NCBI GenBank assembly: GCA_035701465.1
Contig: DASSMU010000171.1
Span: forward strand, 1 to 38,150
From: VRUE01 sp035701465
Lineage (GTDB): Bacteria > Actinomycetota > Thermoleophilia > Solirubrobacterales > 70-9
Direction: 5' to 3'
DNA length: 38,150 nt
Positions 32,035 to 38,150 of this stretch are shown here, piece by piece (position 1 is the stretch's first letter; every line of letters starts with the position of its first letter). Made by a program: the position numbers and the translations under genes. The notes under the pieces are model-generated. The model did not search any database. It worked only from the letters and a program-made list of their open reading frames with translations, and was not told the DNA's origin.

Positions 32035-33741
32035 ATGAGGACCGCCATCGCAGGGGTGGCGCTGGCCGCGGTGGTGTTCGTCGCCGCGGCGCCGGCGTCC
32101 GAAGAAGAAGAACCGCCGCGCTGCCACGGGCGGCGGGCGAAAATCGTCGGGACCGAAGGGGACGACGTGCTGCGGGGGACGCCGGGGCGCGACGTGATCT
32201 GGGGCGGGGGCGGCAACGACACGATCCTCGGCAGCCTCGGCAATGATCTGCTCTGCGGCGGCCCCGGGGCCGACCTGATCCACGGCGGCCGCGGCAACGA
32301 CGTCGCCGACGGCGGCGCCGGCGACGACGATCGCGTGATCGGCGACCTCGGCGACGACCACCTCTTCGGCGGGCCCGGCGACGCCGACGAAGTCGCCGGC
32401 AGCCTTGGCATCGACACGATCAGCGGCGGGCCCGGAGACTTCGACCTCGTCCACGGCGACTACGGCTACGACCGCATGGACGGCGGCGCCGGCAAGGGCG
32501 ACATCGCCTCCTTCGCCACCGATGTCGGCGCCGGCCGCGACGGCGGGGTGAAGGTCTCGCTGGCCCGCCACCGGGCGAGGGGCGACGGCCACGACCGGCT
32601 CTTCCGCTTCGAGAGTGTCGAGGGCTCGGCCTTCGAAGACATCCTGGTCGGCAACCGCCAGGCCAACGCGATCGAGGGCGGCGCCGGCAACGACGTGCTT
32701 CGCGGCGGCGGCGGCGACGACGAACTGATCGGCGGCCAGGGCAGCGACCGCTGCCAGGGGGCCAAAGGCCGCACCTCCTCCTGCGGGCGGGAAAAGAAGC
32801 CGAAGGCGTCCGCCTACGTCGAACTGGACGCCGAGCGCGGCGGCGGCGGAGGCCTCGAGATCGTCGGCGGCGGAGGGCCCGACGCCTTCACCGTCTCCTT
32901 CGACGAACAGACCTCGACCTTCGCCGTCGGCGCCACCAAGGGAATAGCCGTCGGGCCGGGCTGCACCCGCTCCAGCCCGGTCCAGGTCAGCTGCCCGACC
33001 AACGGTCCGGCGCGCTGGCTGATGGCCGACCTCGGCCCCGGCAACGACAGCCTGCAGGTCGTGGGCTCGCTGTCCGGCGCCCAGAACGTCCGCATCGCCG
33101 GCGGTCTCGGCGACGACACGATCCACGGCGGCCCCGAGGACGACCTGATCGAGGCCGGCTTCGGCAGCGACCGCCTCTATGGCGGCGCCGGCGCCGACGG
33201 CCTGATCGGCAGCACGCCCGGGCCGACCTACCTCTATGGCGGCGCCGACGGCGACCTGCTCGCCGCCGGCGGCGGCTGTGCCGGCGGGGCGATCGTCGGC
33301 GGCCCCGGCCGCGACGATGCCTCCTTCGCCGAGACCCAGGCGCATCCCGGCATCCTCCACATCTCCTTCGCCGTCCACGCCGCCTGGATCGACGCGATCC
33401 CCGGCTGCCACCGGGTCCACCTCTCGCCCACCGACGAGGACATGGAGGGCTCCTTCGACAACGACGTCCTCGTCGGCGACGGCGGTCCGAACGCGATGCT
33501 CGGCCAGCCCGGCGAAGACAGCTTCTACGGCGGCGGCGGCGAAGACGTGATCGACGCCCGCGACGGCGTCCGCGACGAATCGATCCAGTGCGGCCGTGGC
33601 AGCGCGCCGAAACCCGGCAAGCCCGTGCGCGGCGTGCCCAGCGGCCGTGCCCTCACCGACCCCTTCGACCCCAGCCCGGTCCTTTGCGCGGTCGCCAAGC
33701 ACGGACACCCGGTCCCAGGCCTGGGCAAAGCGGCGCGGTAG
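32035..33741 (+). CDS. Secreted RTX/hemolysin-type calcium-binding repeat protein
   Basis: A protein of 568 residues. A short signal peptide (residues 1-22, AIAGVALAAVVFVAAAPA) is followed by two blocks of GGxGxDxxx calcium-binding nonapeptides. Examples are GTEGDDVLRGTPGRDVIWGG, GGAGNDVLRGGGGDDELIGG and GGLGDDTIHGGPEDDLIEAG. The blocks lie at about residues 38-245 and 335-515, split by a beta-rich linker (from YVELDAERGGGG). These repeats fold into parallel beta rolls when calcium binds outside the cell. No lipase, protease or adhesin domain is visible, and no type I secretion genes are nearby, so Sec export is likely. TATCCT lies 8 nt before the ATG. The C-terminus has no anchor motif. Confidence 0.9.
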   Translation: MRTAIAGVALAAVVFVAAAPASEEEEPPRCHGRRAKIVGTEGDDVLRGTPGRDVIWGGGGNDTILGSLGNDLLCGGPGADLIHGGRGNDVADGGAGDDDRVIGDLGDDHLFGGPGDADEVAGSLGIDTISGGPGDFDLVHGDYGYDRMDGGAGKGDIASFATDVGAGRDGGVKVSLARHRARGDGHDRLFRFESVEGSAFEDILVGNRQANAIEGGAGNDVLRGGGGDDELIGGQGSDRCQGAKGRTSSCGREKKPKASAYVELDAERGGGGGLEIVGGGGPDAFTVSFDEQTSTFAVGATKGIAVGPGCTRSSPVQVSCPTNGPARWLMADLGPGNDSLQVVGSLSGAQNVRIAGGLGDDTIHGGPEDDLIEAGFGSDRLYGGAGADGLIGSTPGPTYLYGGADGDLLAAGGGCAGGAIVGGPGRDDASFAETQAHPGILHISFAVHAAWIDAIPGCHRVHLSPTDEDMEGSFDNDVLVGDGGPNAMLGQPGEDSFYGGGGEDVIDARDGVRDESIQCGRGSAPKPGKPVRGVPSGRALTDPFDPSPVLCAVAKHGHPVPGLGKAAR

Positions 33742-33776
33742 AAGGCCGGCGGCCCGTCGGCCGTCAGGAGGTTCCC

Positions 33777-35156
33777 TCAGCGCAGGCGGCCGTCGCCGTT
33801 GGCCACGGCGCAGGCCTCCTCGATGCCGATGAACGGGGCCAGGGTCACGTAGGTGGCAAGCGGGGCCAGTTCCTGCAGGCTCTCGATCGCGCCGCGCCTC
33901 ACCTGGTCGTAGAGCATCGAGTAGATCGCGCCGGCGATCGCCTCGGCCGCGACCGGGCTGGTATCCGGCTTGAGCTCATAGCCCGGGACGAGCAGCGCCT
34001 GCATCCCCTCGATCACCTGGTCGCGCCGCTCCAGCACCCGGCGGCCGGCGGCGTAGACGTCGATCGCGCCCAGCGTCGTGTAATCGGGCTCGGCCGCGCA
34101 GTAGGCGAACATCGCACCGAAGGCCCCGCGCACCGCGTGGGGCCAGTCCGGCGCGCGGCGGAAGGCCGGCAGGGTCGTCGCCAGCATCTGCGCCGAGCCG
34201 CTGTCGACCGTGGCGAGCATCGCCTCCTCCTTGTCGGCGAAGTGGGCGTAGAAGGTCGAGAGCGAGATCGAGGCGCGCGAGGCGATGTCGTTGACGGTCG
34301 TCGCCGGGTAGCCCTTCTCGGCGACGACCGAGGCCAGCGCCCGCAGGATCCGCTCGGCCGGGTCGTAGCCGTCGGGGCGCCCCGCACTCGCAGAAGGGCG
34401 CCAGCGCGGCCGGCGCAGCGGCACCGGCGGCGGCAGGTAGGAGAGGCCCCAGTCCCACATCTGCGGGACCAGCTCGATCAGCTCCTTCTCCTCGCCCCGG
34501 TAGAGGCGGGTGTGGATGATGCGCCGCAGACCGCCGAACACCGCCCGGACGATCTCCGGCGGCATCCCCTCCCTGCCCGGCATCCGGTGGAGGGTCGCGC
34601 CGACGAAGTCCTGGAAGACGTCGGTCGTCCGGTCGATCTTCTCCACCGCCTGCGGTCCCGCCGCGTAGATCTCGACGAAGCACATCCGCGACGTCGCCGG
34701 CTGCGCGACGATCAGGCGGACGATCGCCTCGAAGGCGGAGCGGGCCTGCTTTTCGCCGAGCGGCTCGCTGCCAGCGCTCACGTTGGCGATCGCGCCGATG
34801 GTCGGGCCGACGAAGGCGTCGAGGGCGGCGAGCAGGCAGGCTTCCTTGTCGTCGAAGTGGTCGTAGAAGGCGCTCCGCGAAACTCCCGAGAGATCGAGCA
34901 GGTCGGCGACCCGGGTCGCCTCGTAGCCCTTCTCGGCGACCACCGCGACAAGCGCGGCGAAGAGCCGCTCGCGCTGGTTGCGCGCCACCTGGTCCGGGGG
35001 CAGCCGCTGGCCCGGTCGCAGCTTGCGATCGCGCAAGGTTCCGGCGTCCCCCCATGGGGTTCTCGTCGTGGCCGGCCGGCCTTTGCCGGGCAGGCTCACC
35101 CCCTCGCGGTCCGAGCCGGTTTCCTGGTCAGGAATAGTACGCTGCGTTCTTTGCAA
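33777..35156 (-). CDS. Tandem TetR-TetR fusion regulator
   Basis: A DNA-binding regulator of about 459 residues with two complete TetR units in one chain. The first helix-turn-helix is at about residues 62-110 (VVAEKGYEATRVADLLDLSG, VSRSAFYDHFDDKEACLL), with its ligand domain up to ~245. The second is at about 268-316 (VVAEKGYPATTVNDIASRAS, ISLSTFYAHFADKEEAML), with a second ligand domain to the end. Ordinary TetR proteins have one unit of ~200 residues and dimerise. This one could be a built-in dimer that binds asymmetric sites. The start is uncertain: TTG 35156 or GTG 35099. It is divergent from a third TetR gene; their shared 123-bp gap holds a palindromic operator. Confidence 0.88.
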   Translation of the reverse strand: MQRTQRTIPDQETGSDREGVSLPGKGRPATTRTPWGDAGTLRDRKLRPGQRLPPDQVARNQRERLFAALVAVVAEKGYEATRVADLLDLSGVSRSAFYDHFDDKEACLLAALDAFVGPTIGAIANVSAGSEPLGEKQARSAFEAIVRLIVAQPATSRMCFVEIYAAGPQAVEKIDRTTDVFQDFVGATLHRMPGREGMPPEIVRAVFGGLRRIIHTRLYRGEEKELIELVPQMWDWGLSYLPPPVPLRRPRWRPSASAGRPDGYDPAERILRALASVVAEKGYPATTVNDIASRASISLSTFYAHFADKEEAMLATVDSGSAQMLATTLPAFRRAPDWPHAVRGAFGAMFAYCAAEPDYTTLGAIDVYAAGRRVLERRDQVIEGMQALLVPGYELKPDTSPVAAEAIAGAIYSMLYDQVRRGAIESLQELAPLATYVTLAPFIGIEEACAVANGDGRLR

Positions 35157-35244
35157 AGTGGTAGCTCGGAATTAGGACTTTCCCACTGGCAAGCTCATTG
35201 TAGACCGGTACAGAGTCTCCACCAAGTCGGCAATTCCGGTGGAC

Positions 35245-35281
35245 TTGATTTTTGCGTAAGAACGTGTTTGTATAAACACGT
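35245..35281 (+). promoter_or_regulatory. Leaderless promoter with 8+8 bp palindromic operator for the single TetR gene
   Basis: TTGATT (35245-35250), a 17-bp spacer and TTGTAT (35268-35273) place transcription at the GTG of 35280, 6 nt after the -10. The palindrome ACGTGTTT-GTAT-AAACACGT (35262-35281) covers the -10 and the start codon. Binding there by one of the TetR proteins would block initiation; autoregulation is the simplest reading. Confidence 0.7.
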
Positions 35282-36005
35282 GTCTGATCTCGAGGAGATC
35301 GCCGTTTTGCCCGGAGCGGTCACCGACGAGTCGAGTCAACTGCCAGGCTCACGGGGCACAGTCGGCATGCGTCCCGGCCGCGAGACCCTCTCGCGTGAGT
35401 TCGTCGCCCACCACCAGCGCACGCGGATGATCCACGCGCTGGCCGAGGAGGTGGTCGAGAACGGCTACCGGGACGTGACCGTCGCCGGCATCGTCAAGCG
35501 GGCCGGCGTCGCCAGGAACACCTTCTACGAGACTTTCGGCAACAAGGAAGAGTGCTTCCTCGCGGCCTCCGACCTCGCCGGCGAGGAAGCGATGCGCCGC
35601 GTCGCCGATGTGCTGAAGACCACGCCACCCGACTGGCCCTCGCGGATTCGCGCCGGGATCGGCGCCTTCCTCGCCTTCGCCGCGAGCGAGTCGGCGCTGG
35701 CCCGCGTCTTCGTGGTCGAGTCGCTCTCGGCCGGCCCGGCTGCCGCCGAGCGCTACGAGCGCACCGTGCGTGCGGTTGTCCCCTTCTTCCGCCTCGGCCG
35801 GCGCAGCTCCGATAACGGCGACAACCTGCCGCCCACGCTCGAGGAGACGATCATCGGCGGCATCTTCTGGATCGTCTACCAGCGCATCGTGGTCGGCCGC
35901 CCGGAGGAGCTCGAGGGCCTGCTGGAGGAGCTGGCGGAGTTCGCCCTCACTCCATATATAGGCGTAAAGGCCGCCCGCAAGGCCGCCTACCCCGCGCACG
36001 CCTAG
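35280..36005 (+). CDS. TetR-family transcriptional regulator
   Basis: A regulator of 241 residues. A ~45-residue N-terminal extension comes before the TetR helix-turn-helix (ALAEEVVENGYRDVTVAGIVKRAGVARNTFYETFGNKEECFL, residues about 58-100). The C-terminal domain resembles those of the fused regulator next door (ESLSAGPAAAERYERTVRAVVPFF; IIGGIFWIVYQRIVVGR), so the three TetR units may be related duplicates. GTG 35280 is chosen because its promoter ends 6 nt before it. The ligand is unknown and no target gene other than its divergent partner is obvious. Its TAG stop lies inside the left copy of the 18-bp direct repeat. Confidence 0.88.
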   Translation: MSDLEEIAVLPGAVTDESSQLPGSRGTVGMRPGRETLSREFVAHHQRTRMIHALAEEVVENGYRDVTVAGIVKRAGVARNTFYETFGNKEECFLAASDLAGEEAMRRVADVLKTTPPDWPSRIRAGIGAFLAFAASESALARVFVVESLSAGPAAAERYERTVRAVVPFFRLGRRSSDNGDNLPPTLEETIIGGIFWIVYQRIVVGRPEELEGLLEELAEFALTPYIGVKAARKAAYPAHA

Positions 36006-36012
36006 CTTCGCT
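35995..36012 (+). repeat. Left copy of 18-bp direct repeat flanking the ATPase gene
   Basis: CGCACGCCTAGCTTCGCT is identical to 37330-37347. It contains the stop codon of the TetR gene. Bases on both sides of the two copies differ. Confidence 0.85.
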
Positions 36013-36106
36013 TCCCAGGAGTTACTTAGGCGCCCCCCGATGTCGGCGACAGTAGCGGTCGCCATCCAGTGCCGGTAATCTCTCTGAATGTTCCCTGTTC
36101 GACGCA

Positions 36107-36140
36107 TGATACGTCAATTAAGACGTATCAATGTTATCCT
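36107..36140 (+). promoter_or_regulatory. Leaderless promoter with 9-bp dyad of the ATPase gene
   Basis: TGATACGTC (36107-36115) and GACGTATCA (36122-36130) form a perfect dyad around AATTAA. TATCCT (36135-36140) follows and ends exactly 6 nt before the GTG at 36147. The dyad covers the expected -35/spacer, a good place for a repressor. Confidence 0.65.
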
Positions 36141-36146
36141 GCCCAG

Positions 36147-37322
36147 GTGCTTCGCGAGCCGAGCGCCAGCCTTTTCCCGACCGACCGGCCTTTGCCTAAC
36201 GACCTGTTGATCGGGCGAAACGAGGACGTGCGAGAAGTCGCGGCGACCCTCGCGGGGGGAGGGCACATCGTTATCTCCGGGCCACGCCGAACCGGAAAGA
36301 CGAGCGTCTGCGATGCTGCTCTCGATGTCTTGAAGGGCGATGGAATCTATGTCGTCCCAGTCGACCTCTTTCGGATTGCCTCGGCGGCAGAGCTCGCGGA
36401 AGTGCTTGTCGCACGGACAATCGCGAATCGCTCGGTCCTGCGGCGCATCCTCCACCAGACGCGCGAAGCGGGCCGGATGGTCGCGGATGCAGCCGGCGTC
36501 TCCGCGGTTGTCAAATCCAAGACCGAGCTTGGGGAGGAGCTAGAGATCGCCTTTACCCCCGAGATCGCGCGACGCGACCCCGATCGCTATCTCGACTACG
36601 CCCTCGCCCTTCCGGGCCGGATCGCCAAAGCGGACGGCAAGCGGGTTGTCGTCTTCTTCGACGAGTTCCAGGAGATCGCCGGGCCGCGTGAGCCCTACGG
36701 CGACTCGGACGCCTTGACGAAGCGGATGCGGGCGATCCTTCAGCGCGGCCCCGAGGTCAGTGTCCTTTTCGCCGGCAGCATCGAGCACCTGATGCGCGAC
36801 CTCTTTACCCCCAAGCAACGAGCGCTGAGCCAGTTCGGCAGTTTCTACGAGCTTCGACCGATTGCGCCTGAGGATTGGGCCGAAGGGCTGAGAGCACGGC
36901 TCGCCCTCGACGGTTGCGAGATCGATGAACTCGCCTTGCGGCGCCTCGTCGAGCTCGGTGCCGGTCATCCTCGCGCGACCATGCTGATCTCCCAGAAGAC
37001 GCACCTGACGGCGGTCCTTCTCGACTCCCACAAGCTCGATCTATCGACCGTCGAGCAGGGCTACCGCGCGGCGCTCGACGGCGAGCGAGTGAATCACGAA
37101 CAGACCGTTGAGCGGCTCCGCGGATTGCACCAATACGCCCTGCAGGTCGCCCGCCGGATTGCGAGCGGCGACCCCCCCTACCGTGACCTTCCTGCAAACT
37201 CGGTCCGGCGAGCCTTGGAACAGCTGCGAAACATCGGCATTGCCCGAAGCAAGGGGCGAGAGTGGAACATCACCGATCCCCTGCTTGCCCGTTACTTGAA
37301 TGAGCTTGACCCACTGCTGTAG
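36147..37322 (+). CDS. STAND/Arch_ATPase-like P-loop ATPase
   Basis: A protein of 391 residues. Walker A GPRRTGKTS is at residues 45-53, Walker B VVVFFDEFQEI near residue 170, and a sensor-like VLFAGSIEHLM near 208. A helical lid and C-terminal winged-helix-like part follow (ANSVRRALEQLRNIGIARSKGREWNITDPLLARYL). This is the plan of the archaeal-type ATPase family (PF01637) within STAND/AAA NTPases. Some members act in defence or as mobile-element genes, but the role here is unknown. GTG 36147 is chosen over GTG 36069 because the longer reading would run through the promoter dyad. It is flanked by an 18-bp direct repeat. Confidence 0.82.
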   Translation: MLREPSASLFPTDRPLPNDLLIGRNEDVREVAATLAGGGHIVISGPRRTGKTSVCDAALDVLKGDGIYVVPVDLFRIASAAELAEVLVARTIANRSVLRRILHQTREAGRMVADAAGVSAVVKSKTELGEELEIAFTPEIARRDPDRYLDYALALPGRIAKADGKRVVVFFDEFQEIAGPREPYGDSDALTKRMRAILQRGPEVSVLFAGSIEHLMRDLFTPKQRALSQFGSFYELRPIAPEDWAEGLRARLALDGCEIDELALRRLVELGAGHPRATMLISQKTHLTAVLLDSHKLDLSTVEQGYRAALDGERVNHEQTVERLRGLHQYALQVARRIASGDPPYRDLPANSVRRALEQLRNIGIARSKGREWNITDPLLARYLNELDPLL

Positions 37323-37329
37323 CGACCTA

Positions 37330-37347
37330 CGCACGCCTAGCTTCGCT
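37330..37347 (+). repeat. Right copy of 18-bp direct repeat flanking the ATPase gene
   Basis: Identical to 35995-36012. On the minus strand it contains the stop codon of the DUF4143 ATPase gene and its last codons. Confidence 0.85.
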
Positions 37348-38150
37348 CGCCCACCTCTCTACACAACTCCGCCAGGCCGATCGCCCAGGTGTCCGGCCCC
37401 AGCCTGAAGCGCTCGCTTCCCGGGTAGACGACGAAGCTGCGCTCCGGCTCGATGTCGGCCAGCGCCGAGCGCAGCCCGCGCTCCAGTTTCGGCGCCAGGC
37501 TGCGCTTCACCTCCACCGCCCACTCGCGCCCGTCGGCCCAGCTGAGGACGAGGTCGACCTCGGCGCCGCCGCTCGTCCGGTAGAAGCTCGGCTCGGCCCG
37601 CTCGCCGGCGATGTCGATGAGGTTCTCGATCGCCATCCCCTCCCAACTCGCTCCGGCCACCGGGTGGCCGAGCACCGCCTCCTTGTCGGCCAGGCCGAGC
37701 AGGGCGTGGACGAGGCCGCTGTCGCGAACGTAGACCTTGGGCGAGCGGACCAGCCGCTTGCCCGCGTTGGCGAGCCGCGGTGCCAGTCGTCGCACTAGCA
37801 GCAGGTCGACCATCAGGTCGAGGTAATGGCCGACGGTTGCGCCGCTCACCCCGAGGCCGCGGGCGAGTTGCGCCGCGTTGAGCAGACCGCCCTGGCTGTG
37901 GGCGAGCATCGTCCATAGCCGCCGCAAGGTCTCGGCCGGGATGCGGGGCCCAAGCTGGGGGATGTCCCGCTCCAGATAGGTGCGGATGAAATCGCGGCGC
38001 CAGCGCAGGCTGGTCTCTTCGCCTTTCGCAAGGAAGCTCTTGGGGAAGCCGCCGCGCACCCAGAGCCGGTCGAGCTTCTCGCCGCCCACCTCGGTCACGT
38101 CGAAGGGCGACAGCTCGACGAAGGCGACCCGTCCCGCCAGCGTCTCGCCG
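37337..38150 (-). CDS. AAA ATPase of the DUF4143 family (partial, N-terminus off the right edge)
   Basis: The C-terminal 270 residues of a protein whose P-loop half lies beyond the window. Visible parts are the end of the ATPase module (VAFVELSPFDVTEVGGEKLDRLWVRGGFP) and the helical segment RRDFIRTYLERDIPQLGPRIP typical of the family. A winged-helix region follows (AAQLARGLGVSGATVGHYLDLMVDLLLVRRL). The DUF4143 domain contains SGGAEVDLVLSWADGREWAVEVKRS, a PD-(D/E)xK nuclease-like Asp...Glu-x-Lys pattern. The family is common, and its function is not established. It ends inside the right copy of the direct repeat and converges with the ATPase gene across 14 bp. Confidence 0.9.
   Translation of the reverse strand, partial: GETLAGRVAFVELSPFDVTEVGGEKLDRLWVRGGFPKSFLAKGEETSLRWRRDFIRTYLERDIPQLGPRIPAETLRRLWTMLAHSQGGLLNAAQLARGLGVSGATVGHYLDLMVDLLLVRRLAPRLANAGKRLVRSPKVYVRDSGLVHALLGLADKEAVLGHPVAGASWEGMAIENLIDIAGERAEPSFYRTSGGAEVDLVLSWADGREWAVEVKRSLAPKLERGLRSALADIEPERSFVVYPGSERFRLGPDTWAIGLAELCREVGERS

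Larger units (their letters stand above)
36013..37347. mobile_element. Putative 1.3-kb insertion carrying a STAND ATPase gene
   Basis: The segment between the two 18-bp copies (36013-37329) holds one complete gene with its own promoter and no transposase or integrase. Removing it with one repeat copy would join the TetR and DUF4143 genes tail to tail, sharing CTAG, as two other convergent pairs in the window do. The insert's codon use is less GC-rich than its neighbours. It is read as an insertion with target duplication or a recombination site; the mechanism is unknown. Confidence 0.5.

Noticed and set aside
31919..32038. 39-codon frame after the operon, overlapping the RTX start as ATATGA
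   Set aside because: AAAGGAG abuts the ATG with no spacing, the frame runs through a terminator-like hairpin, and the peptide has no recognisable feature. A leader peptide is possible but unsupported.
32150..33600. Repetitive DNA that resembles a tandem-repeat or CRISPR-like array
   Set aside because: The repeats are the codons of RTX nonapeptides, vary in sequence and have no constant spacer. No CRISPR array or cas gene is present in the window.
31933..33708. Long minus-strand open frame opposite the RTX gene
   Set aside because: The Gly/Asp-rich RTX codons leave few stops on the other strand. The plus-strand reading has a signal peptide and calcium-binding repeats; the minus-strand one is low-complexity Val/Ala/Asp sequence.
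36069..36146. Longer N-terminus for the ATPase from GTG 36069
   Set aside because: It would translate the 9-bp dyad and the -10 element, and the conserved part begins after GTG 36147.

Overview
The window looks like chromosomal DNA of a high-GC actinobacterium. Very high G+C at third codon positions, frequent GTG/TTG starts, several apparently leaderless genes and U-tract-free hairpins at gene ends suggest Actinomycetota. The overall gene repertoire reminds me of Thermoleophilia/Solirubrobacterales, but this is an inference and no rRNA or marker gene in the window fixes it.

Layout. (1) 1-1198: the visible part of an FtsH-type AAA protease with a very short N-terminus. (2) 1389-5837: an envelope/secreted group: MBL-fold hydrolase, NodB polysaccharide deacetylase, and a divergent pair made of a glycoside-hydrolase-like protein with a peptidoglycan-binding domain and an HExxH metalloprotease. 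(3) 5874-5947: tRNA-Asp. (4) 6127-11105: an accessory, visibly less GC-biased three-gene defence-type operon: a 114-aa unknown protein, a ~1197-aa fused nuclease-methyltransferase, and a PLD (HKD) nuclease of BfiI/NgoFVII-like build. (5) 11167-12614: GST-like protein and a VapBC toxin-antitoxin pair. (6) 12729-20567: VOC protein, membrane protein, acyltransferase-SGNH fusion with a separate SGNH hydrolase, lipoprotein, SAM methyltransferase, ECF sigma factor, a tandem pair of S51 peptidases, and ferritin. (7) 20729-24020: enolase-superfamily enzyme, a winged-helix/alkyltransferase-like (ATL) fusion and a DadA/PuuB-like FAD oxidase. (8) 24110-31910: an amine-catabolism locus: APC permease and Usp on the minus strand, facing a four-gene plus-strand operon of class III aminotransferase, PucR regulator, alanine dehydrogenase and gamma-aminobutyraldehyde dehydrogenase. 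(9) 32035-33741: RTX-repeat secreted protein. (10) 33777-36005: a tandem TetR-TetR fusion divergent from a single TetR. (11) 36147-37322: a STAND/Arch_ATPase-like gene flanked by an 18-bp direct repeat, then the C-terminal part of a DUF4143 ATPase running off the right edge.

How the genes fit together. The clearest pathway is at 24110-31910. The permease imports an amine, the aminotransferase moves its amino group (probably to pyruvate), alanine dehydrogenase turns the alanine back into pyruvate, ammonia and NADH, and the aldehyde dehydrogenase oxidises the aminoaldehyde, most simply putrescine to GABA. The defence-type operon and the ATPase between direct repeats are the best candidates for little-described systems. 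Two themes run through the window: -10 elements placed 6-7 nt before the start codon (leaderless messages), and long perfect hairpins at or just after stop codons in place of classical U-tract terminators.
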